Shown: positions 1 to 7,754 of the stretch, one piece after another | Layout of the letters: every line of letters starts with the position of its first letter | How positions within the stretch are numbered: position 1 is the first letter of the stretch | NCBI GenBank assembly: GCA_030147435.1 | Contig: JASKZX010000022.1 | Span: 1-10,286, forward strand | Origin: Savagea sp. | Lineage (GTDB): Bacteria; Bacillota; Bacilli; Bacillales_A; Planococcaceae | Reading direction: 5' to 3' | Length of the DNA stretch: 10,286 bases | Translations under genes and position numbers: made by a program | The notes under the pieces: generated by a model | Databases searched by the model: none | The model's input: the letters and a program-made list of their open reading frames with translations, nothing else | Told to the model about the DNA's origin: nothing

Positions 1-508
1 CATCTTCTTCTTTCAGTAATGCGACATGCATCGTTTTTTCATTTGCTTCGATCGATTCATATTGGTCCTGTGGCAATATGACAATCGCTTCAATATGTGG
101 AAGTCGCTCTTTTCCAATCAATATGTCTCCTTCGTAAACAGCTGTTTGTGCAATTTCTTTCGGAAGACTTTCTCTATTTTCTGCATAAACGAAACGGCTT
201 CGTTCCGTTTGCAAACGTTTCATCTTTTTTAATTTCCCGTTTTCTTTCACTTGATAAATGAGTTCACGATCTAATAAATCATCAAATACGAGACGACTCA
301 TATAAGTGACTTGTTTATTTTCTACTTCAACGACTTTCATCGGATAGGTAAATGATTCATGAATTTTTTCTTGTTGCGATTGCATTGCTTGTTGGATCGA
401 ATCTTCTTCTCCTAAAGCGATAATCGCACCTTCTTTCGGAATCGGTAAATAGTCGCATCCACTTAAGAAAAATATGCTTATCACGAGAGCTGTCATTATT
501 TTTCTCAC
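1..508 (-). CDS. Unrecognised lipoprotein, 3' end cut off by the window
   Basis: An open frame of 169 codons reads leftward from GTG 508 and runs off the left edge without a stop. The start is chosen because a purine-rich ribosome binding site (GGGAAGG) lies just upstream. The nearby ATG (AATGAAGTGA) is in another frame and closes at once. The product begins MRKIMTALVISIFFLSGC, a short signal peptide with lipobox L15-S-G-C18, so Cys18 should be lipidated and the protein anchored outside the membrane. The mature part is soluble-looking and rich in charged residues (Glu, Lys, Gln), with a VFDDLLDRELIY stretch near residues 73-84 and no transmembrane segment after the signal. I do not recognise a family. 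It is followed leftward by unseen sequence, so length and operon partners are unknown. That it is a lipoprotein is well supported; its function is not. Confidence 0.8.
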   Translation of the reverse strand, partial: MRKIMTALVISIFFLSGCDYLPIPKEGAIIALGEEDSIQQAMQSQQEKIHESFTYPMKVVEVENKQVTYMSRLVFDDLLDRELIYQVKENGKLKKMKRLQTERSRFVYAENRESLPKEIAQTAVYEGDILIGKERLPHIEAIVILPQDQYESIEANEKTMHVALLKEED

Positions 509-531
509 TTCATTCACCTTCCCTTTCCTCT

Positions 532-537
532 ATTATA
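532..537 (-). promoter_or_regulatory. Probable -10 element for the lipoprotein gene
   Basis: On the minus strand a perfect TATAAT (537 to 532) lies 23 bases before the GTG start at 508. No good -35 hexamer sits 16-18 bases further upstream, where the sequence is A/G-rich. Transcription would begin near 525 and give a very short leader that is almost all ribosome binding site. Confidence 0.45.
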
Positions 538-611
538 TCTGATTTTCTTATTTTTTCTTCTTTTTACACCTTACATTTTTGTCATCTTTCACTTCACGTT
601 TTCCTCACTGC

Positions 612-629
612 TTGTGACTCTTTTCACAA
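612..629. promoter_or_regulatory. Crp/Fnr-family type operator (perfect palindrome)
   Basis: The sequence is TTGTGA-CTCTTT-TCACAA, a perfect 6+6 inverted repeat with a 6-base centre. Its core, TGTGA-N6-TCACA, is the half-site pattern known for the Crp/Fnr family; Bacillus Fnr uses essentially the same motif. It lies in the divergent gap, about 133 bases before the DUF4395 gene and about 100 bases upstream of the lipoprotein gene start. Which gene it controls, and which family member binds, cannot be told from this window. No confident sigma-A promoter is placed at a classical distance from it. Confidence 0.45.
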
Positions 630-660
630 TCCATGATAACAGTTGATATGACAGTTTTTC

Positions 661-680
661 TTATACCTCTAGGTGTATAA
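661..680. repeat. Imperfect 20-base palindrome upstream of the DUF4395 gene
   Basis: TTATACCTCTAGGTGTATAA pairs with its own reverse complement at 16 of 20 positions: outer arms TTATAC/GTATAA and centre CTAG, with two mismatched base pairs on the way in. It could be an operator for the gene at 762, or the right arm (TATAAA) could serve as a weak -10. I cannot assign a regulator. Confidence 0.3.
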
Positions 681-761
681 ACATAAGGGTAGATAAATTC
701 ATTCAAACGTGTTAGTTTAAATATGTAAGAAGTTTGTCTAAATCGTAAAAGAGGTGAAATT

Positions 762-1196
762 ATGACGACAGAAATGCCGGAATTTATTCCGAAGCCACTT
801 GTACGTTTTAATCAATTCGTTATTTTAGTAACGGGAATTTTAGGAATCTTTTGGCACTGGGTGCTCTGGATTCCATTTATTGCAGGATTAATTACTGTAC
901 TTACACGTACGAACCCTATCGTACTCATGGGAAAACCATTTTTAAAGAAAGCGCCGCATGAATATATTCCAGAGGAAAAAGATCAACAAATCTTCAACCA
1001 ATGGATCGCAACAATTTCATTCGGTCTTGCAATTTTATCATTTTGGCAAGAATGGACGATCGCAGGTTACATCTTCCTCGCAATGGTACTCATTGCAACA
1101 GGTCTTGCATTTTTCTTTGACTTCTGTTTAGGATGTACTGTTCGATACCAATACCAGATGTGGAAACACCGTCGCAAAATGAAAAATGCACAATAA
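762..1196 (+). CDS. Small integral membrane protein, DUF4395-like
   Basis: This is a 144-residue protein with an ATG start and ribosome binding site AGAGGTG five bases upstream. The N-terminal IPKPLVRFNQ (residues 9-18) and the C-terminal FDFCLGC motif (119-125, cysteines 122 and 125 spaced CxxC) match what I know of DUF4395 membrane proteins. Hydrophobic segments lie at about 18-48, 81-95 and 100-119; the first is long enough to be a hairpin. The C terminus is strongly basic (KHRRKMKNAQ) and probably cytoplasmic. The CxxC at the end of the last membrane helix could bind metal or do thiol chemistry, but no function is established for the family. The gene stands alone: a terminator follows directly and its neighbours are on the other strand. 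Upstream are two palindromes, one of Crp/Fnr type. Family call fairly sure; function unknown. Confidence 0.8.
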   Translation: MTTEMPEFIPKPLVRFNQFVILVTGILGIFWHWVLWIPFIAGLITVLTRTNPIVLMGKPFLKKAPHEYIPEEKDQQIFNQWIATISFGLAILSFWQEWTIAGYIFLAMVLIATGLAFFFDFCLGCTVRYQYQMWKHRRKMKNAQ

Positions 1197-1230
1197 AAAA
1201 CAGGACGTGGTTAATACCCGTCCTGTTTTT
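1196..1230. terminator. Bidirectional rho-independent terminator
   Basis: AAAAACAGGACG (1196-1207) pairs perfectly with CGTCCTGTTTTT (1219-1230), a 12-base-pair stem. GG/CC pairs inside it can extend the helix past a bulged T. There is a T run on each strand, so it can end both the DUF4395 gene (plus) and tyrS (minus), whose stop codon is at 1237-1239. Confidence 0.9.
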
Positions 1231-1236
1231 CGTTAA

Positions 1237-2778
<1,542 letters not shown>

Positions 2779-2784
2779 ACTTTC

Positions 2785-2812
2785 ATTGTATCGGATTTTA
2801 ATCAATTGTCAA
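2785..2812 (-). promoter_or_regulatory. Sigma-A promoter of tyrS
   Basis: On the minus strand a perfect TTGACA (2812-2807) is followed by a 16-base spacer and TACAAT (2790-2785). The start of transcription should be near 2778, giving the T-box leader of about 267 bases. Its -35 hexamer overlaps the -35 region of the divergent PBP promoter. Confidence 0.85.
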
Positions 2813-2836
2813 ATTTTTTCGTATCTGTGGTATAAT
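2806..2836 (+). promoter_or_regulatory. Promoter of the class A PBP gene, extended -10
   Basis: TATAAT at 2831-2836 is preceded by TGG (2828-2830), an extended -10. The -35 is weaker: TTGTCA at 2806-2811 leaves a long 19-base spacer, so the extended -10 probably carries the promoter. Transcription would begin near 2843, leaving a short leader that holds little more than AGGAGGGGAG (2849-2858). Confidence 0.75.
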
Positions 2837-2861
2837 TAAGCTTGATTTAGGAGGGGAGATT

Positions 2862-5789
2862 GTGAGTAATCAACGTCACCAAAAGAACCATTCAGATAAA
2901 CAAAATAACACTAAACAGTCACCTGCCCGTACGTTTCGAATTACGGTCGGAGTGATTTGGAACTTATTCCTGATCTTTTCAGGATTAGCTGTTTTAGCTA
3001 TTATTTTCGGCTTATCGATTGGACTTGGTTATTTCGCTTATCTGACATCTGATGAGCCATTACATTCTAAAGAAGATATGCGAAGCACTATATTAAATTA
3101 CGAAGAAGCATCTGAACTATATTTTTCAGATGAGCAATATTTAGGAAGAATAAATACAGACGTCGAACGTAAAAAAACAACACTTGAAAATATCTCGCCT
3201 TATGTCATCGATGCAGTTATTGCTACAGAAGACGAACATTTCTATGAACATAATGGAATCGTGCCTAAAGCGATTGCTCGAGGAGTGTTACAAGATGTGA
3301 CGAACTCTAGCCAACAAACAGGTGGTTCGACACTTACACAACAACTGATCAAAAACCAAATTTTAACGAATGAAGTATCTTATTCGCGAAAGGCAAAAGA
3401 AATTTTACTCGCGATGCGTTTAGAGAAATTTATGGAAAAAGATGAAATATTAGAAGCATACTTAAACGTTATCCCTTATGGACGAGATGCTATCGGTCAA
3501 AACATTGCAGGTATTGAAACGGCAGCCCAAGGTATTTTCGGTATTTCAGCAAAAGAACTAAACTTGCCACAAGCTGCATTTTTAGCTGGGATTCCGCAAT
3601 CGCCTTATACGTACACACCGTTTCAAAGTCGAGCAAACGGTGGAGACATCAAGCCTGAGAAACAACTCCAAAAAGGATTAAACCGTATGCAAACCGTTTT
3701 ATATCGAATGAAAGAGACAGGGAAAATTACAGATGCTGAATATCAAGAAGCAAAAGCATACGACGTAACGAAAGATTTTAGAGGTAAGTTTCCACGTCCT
3801 ACTGAAAAATATCCTTATCTTACACAAGAGATTCAAAATGAAACGATTCAAATTTTCACTCGTTTACTTGCTAAAGAAGACGGAATTGATCCAAAAGAAT
3901 TAAAAGAAGATAAAGAACTACAAGAGAAATATTATATTTTAGCTGAACGAGCGATGCGAACAGGTGGTTATAAAATTTATTCAACTGTTCATAAAGACCT
4001 TTATGAACAAATGAATGAAGAAGCTCGCAACTTCCAATATTACGGATTTACGTACACGGTTGAAAAAACAGATCCTGAAACTGGGGAAAAAATCACACAA
4101 GAAGACCCTGTACAAGTTGGTTCGATTATGATTGAAAATGAAACAGGACGTATCTTATCATTTGTAGGAGGTCGCGATTATCAACTAACGAATTTAAACC
4201 ACGCGACACAAGCATATCGTCAAAATGGTTCTTCTATGAAGCCATTACTCGTTTATGCACCCGCGATTGAATACGGATTGATTGGAGCAGGTAGTCCCGT
4301 TGTCGACGTGAAATTTACAACACTTTCTGGCGGAGAAGAATGGAGCCCTTCTAACTATGTAAGTTCATATGAAGCAGGACTCGTCTCTGCACGTGAAGCT
4401 TTAGCTAAATCATTAAATATCGCTACAGCACGGTTATACTACGATATGATCGATAAAAAACCTGCGAAGTTTTTAGAAAAAATGGGCTTTTCTCGTTTAA
4501 CAGAAGGCGACTTTAAAAACTTATCCGCTTCTTTCGGTGGTTTAGAACGTGGAGTGAGTGTAAAAGAAAATACAAATGCTTTTGCAACACTCGGTAATGA
4601 GGGGAAATTTGTCCAAGCACATATCATTGACCGTATTGAAGATCGACATGGAAATGTCATTTTTGAACAAGAATATAAAGAAAAAGAAGTCTTTAGTCCA
4701 GAAACAGCTTATATTATTTCTGACATGTTACGCGATGTAACGAAACCAGGCAACACAGGAGAACACATCTTTAATTATATGAAATTCAGACCTGATCTCG
4801 CTGTAAAAACCGGAACGACTGATTTCCACGCTGACAGTTGGATCGTTGGCTATACACCGAACGTTTCACTCGGTGTTTGGTTCGGATATAGAGATAAAAA
4901 AGTAGGTGCTGCACGCCGTGATTTGTCAAAACGTAGTGTATTACATCCTACCGTTCGAACGAGTATGTTCTTCGGAAAAATGATGAATGTTGCAAATGAT
5001 ATTGCACCTGAAATCATTCGAGCCGAAGATACATTCGAAAAGCCTACCGGCGTAAAAGAATATGAGTTTTGTAGCATTTCAGGCCTTGCACCTTCCGAAG
5101 CTTGTGCAGATGCAGGCCTCGTCACATCCGACTTATTTTACAAAGAGAAATTAAAACCTGATAAAGAAGATGATAGTATCATTTCCTCTTCTTACGTTTA
5201 TGTCAAAGGGAAAAAATATTTAGCACTTCCTTCGACACCGAAAGAATTCATTATTCCAGGTGGTACAGGAGTGAGTCAAGAATTTATTGACCGAATGCTC
5301 GGTTCACTCGGTGGCGAACCAGAAAGTCTTTTCCCAGAGCATTCATACCTTGCAAATAACATCGTATCTGGAAAAACATTTACTCCAGACAATAAAGCTC
5401 CTAAAGGAGTCACTTTGTCAGCAAATGGCTCTACATTGCAATGGTCGAACTCATCATCCGATGATGTCATCGGTTATTACGTATTGAGAGACGGCGTGCA
5501 TGTAGCAACGATTCCTGACACTATGCCAAACATGTATGAAATGGGACGTTCTGGCACATATTCAGTCGTAGCAGTAGATATTACGGGACTTCGCTCTCCT
5601 GCTACACACTATGAATTTTCTTATACACCTAGTTACTTCACCGAAGAAAGTACGATTGAAGACTGGTTTGATGAATGGTCATCCACTAATGATAATGAAC
5701 AAGATGATGACGAATCAAATGATGAAGATACACAAATGGATGATGACGAACAACTCGATGACGATATTGAAGATGACGACCGCACATAA
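2862..5789 (+). CDS. Bifunctional class A penicillin-binding protein (glycosyltransferase/transpeptidase)
   Basis: This 975-residue protein polymerises and cross-links peptidoglycan at the outer membrane face. The GTG start is set by AGGAGGGGAG seven bases upstream. A polar, basic N terminus precedes one membrane anchor (about 31-61). The GT51 domain (about 80-270) shows EDEHFYEHNG with Glu123, GGSTLTQQ (154-161), RKAKE (176-180) and KDEILEAYLN (193-202). The transpeptidase domain (about 415-715) shows SxxK as S457-S-M-K460 (nucleophile Ser457), SLN (517-519) and KTGT (649-652). All catalytic motifs are intact. After 730 come a linker, a probable fibronectin type III-like beta domain (about 845-922), and a highly acidic tail with 20 Asp/Glu among residues 944-973. 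The gene is alone between the tyrS promoter and a terminator. It resembles the Bacillus PBP1/PBP2 class A group; I cannot name the exact paralogue. Confidence 0.96.
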   Translation: MSNQRHQKNHSDKQNNTKQSPARTFRITVGVIWNLFLIFSGLAVLAIIFGLSIGLGYFAYLTSDEPLHSKEDMRSTILNYEEASELYFSDEQYLGRINTDVERKKTTLENISPYVIDAVIATEDEHFYEHNGIVPKAIARGVLQDVTNSSQQTGGSTLTQQLIKNQILTNEVSYSRKAKEILLAMRLEKFMEKDEILEAYLNVIPYGRDAIGQNIAGIETAAQGIFGISAKELNLPQAAFLAGIPQSPYTYTPFQSRANGGDIKPEKQLQKGLNRMQTVLYRMKETGKITDAEYQEAKAYDVTKDFRGKFPRPTEKYPYLTQEIQNETIQIFTRLLAKEDGIDPKELKEDKELQEKYYILAERAMRTGGYKIYSTVHKDLYEQMNEEARNFQYYGFTYTVEKTDPETGEKITQEDPVQVGSIMIENETGRILSFVGGRDYQLTNLNHATQAYRQNGSSMKPLLVYAPAIEYGLIGAGSPVVDVKFTTLSGGEEWSPSNYVSSYEAGLVSAREALAKSLNIATARLYYDMIDKKPAKFLEKMGFSRLTEGDFKNLSASFGGLERGVSVKENTNAFATLGNEGKFVQAHIIDRIEDRHGNVIFEQEYKEKEVFSPETAYIISDMLRDVTKPGNTGEHIFNYMKFRPDLAVKTGTTDFHADSWIVGYTPNVSLGVWFGYRDKKVGAARRDLSKRSVLHPTVRTSMFFGKMMNVANDIAPEIIRAEDTFEKPTGVKEYEFCSISGLAPSEACADAGLVTSDLFYKEKLKPDKEDDSIISSSYVYVKGKKYLALPSTPKEFIIPGGTGVSQEFIDRMLGSLGGEPESLFPEHSYLANNIVSGKTFTPDNKAPKGVTLSANGSTLQWSNSSSDDVIGYYVLRDGVHVATIPDTMPNMYEMGRSGTYSVVAVDITGLRSPATHYEFSYTPSYFTEESTIEDWFDEWSSTNDNEQDDDESNDEDTQMDDDEQLDDDIEDDDRT

Positions 5790-5791
5790 AT

Positions 5792-5836
5792 AAAACCGTT
5801 AGCACATTACTTTTTGTAAAGTGCTAACGGTTTTTT
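5792..5836. terminator. Long hairpin terminator between the PBP gene and acsA
   Basis: AAAACCGTTAGCACATTAC (5792-5810) pairs with GTAAAGTGCTAACGGTTTT (5816-5834): 19 pairs with one mismatch around a T5 loop. Six T (5831-5836) follow on plus, right after the PBP stop. On minus the hairpin ends in TTTTATTTA, so it can also stop acsA transcription, which ends at 5877. Confidence 0.9.
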
Positions 5837-5876
5837 CATTTCTAGAAAGCAAATGATTCGTTGCAAATATTTACTT

Positions 5877-7607
5877 TTAATCATCAGCCATCGTTGATAA
5901 ATCACCCGTTGGAAGGTCGAGCTCCCAAGCTTTTAAGACACGACGCATAATTTTACCGCTTCGCGTTTTCGGTAATTTATCTTTAAACTCAATCTCACGC
6001 GGTGCAGCATGTGCTGCTAACTCCGTTTTCACGAAATTATAAATATCTTTTTCAAGTTCTTCTGATGGCTCATAACCATCTTGAAGTGCAACGAATGCTT
6101 TCACGATTTCTCCTCGTACAGGGTCCGGTTTTCCGATAACACCTGCTTCAATAACGGCAGGGTGTTCAAGTAATTTACTTTCAATTTCGAATGGACCGAC
6201 TCGTTCACCACTCGTCATAATGACATCATCGACTCGTCCTTGGAAGAAGAAATATCCATCTTCATCCATATAAGCAGAGTCTCCTGAAACGTACCATTCG
6301 TCATTGACGAAATATGATTCATATTTCGCATCATCGCCCCAAATGCGGCGCATCATCGCTGGCCAGCCTTTTTTAATCGCTAAGTTCCCCATGCGGTTCG
6401 GTGGTAACACATTTCCTGCATGATCAATAATCGCGACTTCAATGCCTGGCACAGGTTTCCCCATCGAGCCTGGTTTAATATCCATCGATGGATAGTTACA
6501 AATAATATGTCCACCTGTTTCAGTCATCCACCACGTGTCATGAATACGTAAATTAAACGCATCCATTCCCCAACGAATGACTTCTGGGTTCAATGGTTCT
6601 CCAACAGATAAAATGTGACGCAATGTAGATAAGTCATACTTTTCCATCTCACCTGGACCTGCACCCATTAACATACGGAAAGCAGTTGGCGCACTATACC
6701 AAACCGTGACGCCGTATTGTTCAATCGCTCCGTACCAGCGTTCTGTCGAAAATCGTCCCCCAACGATCAATGACGTCACTCCCGCTAACATCGGACCGAA
6801 AATTCCGTAAGATGTTCCAGTTACCCAACCTGGGTCTGCGGTACACCAATAAACGTCACGATCGTTTAAATCTAATACCCAACGTGCTGTCTGATAATGG
6901 TGAACCATCGCCTCTTGGACGTGGACGACCCCTTTTGGCTTACCTGTTGAACCTGATGTGTAATGTAAAAGCGTTGGTGAATCGAGCGATAACCACTCAA
7001 TATCAAACACATCAGATGCATCTTCGAAATATTTCATGAAATCAACGAATGGTCCTTCTTCTGTTACGTCGTCCCCTACGACAAAAACAGTTTCTAGTTT
7101 CGGTAAACGATCGATCGGAATACGTTCAACAAGTTCCGGTGTCGTTACGATTGCTTTTGCATCGCTATCGTCTAAACGATCGTATACCGCTCCTTCCATA
7201 AATGCTTCAAACAATGGACCGACAATTAATCCCGCTTTTAATGCACCGAGTAAAATGAAATACAATTCCGGTGAGCGTGGCATGAAAATAAAGAATCGGT
7301 CACCTACCTCTAAATTTGAATGCGCTTTCAAAACATTGGCAGCTTTATTCGTTTGACGCATCATATCATAATAAGTATATGCTTCTTCTCGCTCATCATC
7401 TTTATAAAAAAGAGCGATTTTGTTTTTACGATACGTTTTTACGTGGCGATCAATTGACTCGTAAGCGATATTCACTTTTCCTGTCTCATACCACGAAAAC
7501 TCTTTATGCGTATCTTCCCATGAAAACGTTTCCATAACTTCCGAATAATTATTAAGCTGATAGTTACCTGGAGTTGCTTTTAATATTTTTCCTCCCATTT
7601 CCTTCAC
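5877..7607 (-). CDS. acsA: Acetyl-CoA synthetase (AMP-forming)
   Basis: AcsA activates acetate with ATP to acetyl-AMP, then acetyl-CoA, in the cytoplasm. Adenylate-forming family motifs are in order: TSGSTGKPKG (217-226), DTWWMTETGG (357-366; the WW is typical of enzymes with a small acyl pocket), YVSGDS (439-444), GRVDDVIMTSGERVGP (457-472) and PKTRSGK (546-552). Lys552 is the catalytic lysine that AcuA acetylates in B. subtilis (Lys549 there). The protein closely follows B. subtilis AcsA (about 572 aa) through to the C-terminal GDLSTM. The start is uncertain. GTG 7607 gives 576 aa but has AAAGG touching it. ATG 7598 (573 aa) has AAAGG nine bases upstream and is the better start. Similarity to B. 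subtilis begins only at residue 9-10. The gene diverges from acuABC and carries an internal cre-like site. Confidence 0.97.
   Translation of the reverse strand: MKEMGGKILKATPGNYQLNNYSEVMETFSWEDTHKEFSWYETGKVNIAYESIDRHVKTYRKNKIALFYKDDEREEAYTYYDMMRQTNKAANVLKAHSNLEVGDRFFIFMPRSPELYFILLGALKAGLIVGPLFEAFMEGAVYDRLDDSDAKAIVTTPELVERIPIDRLPKLETVFVVGDDVTEEGPFVDFMKYFEDASDVFDIEWLSLDSPTLLHYTSGSTGKPKGVVHVQEAMVHHYQTARWVLDLNDRDVYWCTADPGWVTGTSYGIFGPMLAGVTSLIVGGRFSTERWYGAIEQYGVTVWYSAPTAFRMLMGAGPGEMEKYDLSTLRHILSVGEPLNPEVIRWGMDAFNLRIHDTWWMTETGGHIICNYPSMDIKPGSMGKPVPGIEVAIIDHAGNVLPPNRMGNLAIKKGWPAMMRRIWGDDAKYESYFVNDEWYVSGDSAYMDEDGYFFFQGRVDDVIMTSGERVGPFEIESKLLEHPAVIEAGVIGKPDPVRGEIVKAFVALQDGYEPSEELEKDIYNFVKTELAAHAAPREIEFKDKLPKTRSGKIMRRVLKAWELDLPTGDLSTMADD
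7521..7534. promoter_or_regulatory. cre-like CcpA site inside the 5' end of acsA
   Basis: TGAAAACGTTTCCA matches the cre consensus TGWAANCGNTNWCA at 13 of 14 positions and is near-palindromic. It covers acsA codons 25-29, about 97 bases downstream of the predicted acsA start of transcription. That position suits a CcpA roadblock when preferred sugars are present. B. subtilis acsA and acuABC are known CcpA targets with downstream cre sites, which supports the call; binding here is inferred. Confidence 0.6.
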
Positions 7608-7630
7608 CCTTTCTTTTCATCGTATTTACT

Positions 7631-7660
7631 ATCATACACGAAATAAATGGAAAAATCGAA
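7631..7660 (-). promoter_or_regulatory. Likely acsA promoter
   Basis: On minus, TATGAT (7636-7631) is a good -10. The -35 region is poor (TTCGAT, 7660-7655, 18-base spacer) and sits in an inverted repeat, AAAAAT-CGA-ATTTTT (7651-7665 on plus), which could be an operator or simply an A/T-rich upstream element. Transcription would start near 7624, only about 26 bases before ATG 7598 and 17 before GTG 7607. Confidence 0.5.
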
Positions 7661-7678
7661 TTTTTTTGCTTTTTTCTC

Positions 7679-7693
7679 ATTTTTCAGATAAAA
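7679..7693. promoter_or_regulatory. Possible CodY box in the acsA-acuA gap
   Basis: ATTTTTCAGATAAAA agrees with the CodY consensus AATTTTCWGAAAATT at 11 of 15 positions, including the central TTTTCAGA. It lies between the two divergent promoters. CodY is reported, as I recall, to affect acsA in B. subtilis. With four mismatches in AT-rich DNA, a chance match is quite possible. Confidence 0.25.
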
Positions 7694-7718
7694 ACCTATA
7701 CGGAAAGAAATCTTAATG

Positions 7719-7729
7719 TATACTAGTAT
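7719..7729 (+). promoter_or_regulatory. Candidate -10 of the acuABC promoter with overlapping palindrome
   Basis: TATACT (7719-7724) is a reasonable -10, 31 bases before the chosen acuA start. It overlaps a perfect 10-base palindrome, ATACTAGTAT (7720-7729). No recognisable -35 is present (CTATAC at the 17-base distance), so the promoter may be weak or need an activator. Confidence 0.4.
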
Positions 7730-7754
7730 CAAATCATCGAAAGGTGGTGAAGAA

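Noticed and set aside
26..232. Forward open frame of 68 codons at the left edge
   Set aside because: It lies wholly antisense to the lipoprotein gene, has no ribosome binding site, and its translation (Phe/Cys-rich) looks like a shadow.
639..656. Direct repeat ACAGTT spaced 12 bases before the DUF4395 gene
   Set aside because: Only two six-base copies in AT-rich DNA; chance is enough to explain it.
643..667. TTGATA / TATACC as a sigma-A promoter
   Set aside because: The spacer would be only 13 bases, too short for a working promoter.
5611..5793. Plus-strand frame rich in Met/Lys overlapping the end of the PBP gene
   Set aside because: It is the acidic GAT/GAC repeat tail of the PBP read in another frame; the Met/Asn-rich composition is an artefact of that.
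7036..7356. Plus-strand open frame of 106 codons opposite acsA
   Set aside because: It is antisense to a fully conserved part of acsA, and I see no recognisable ribosome binding site or domain.
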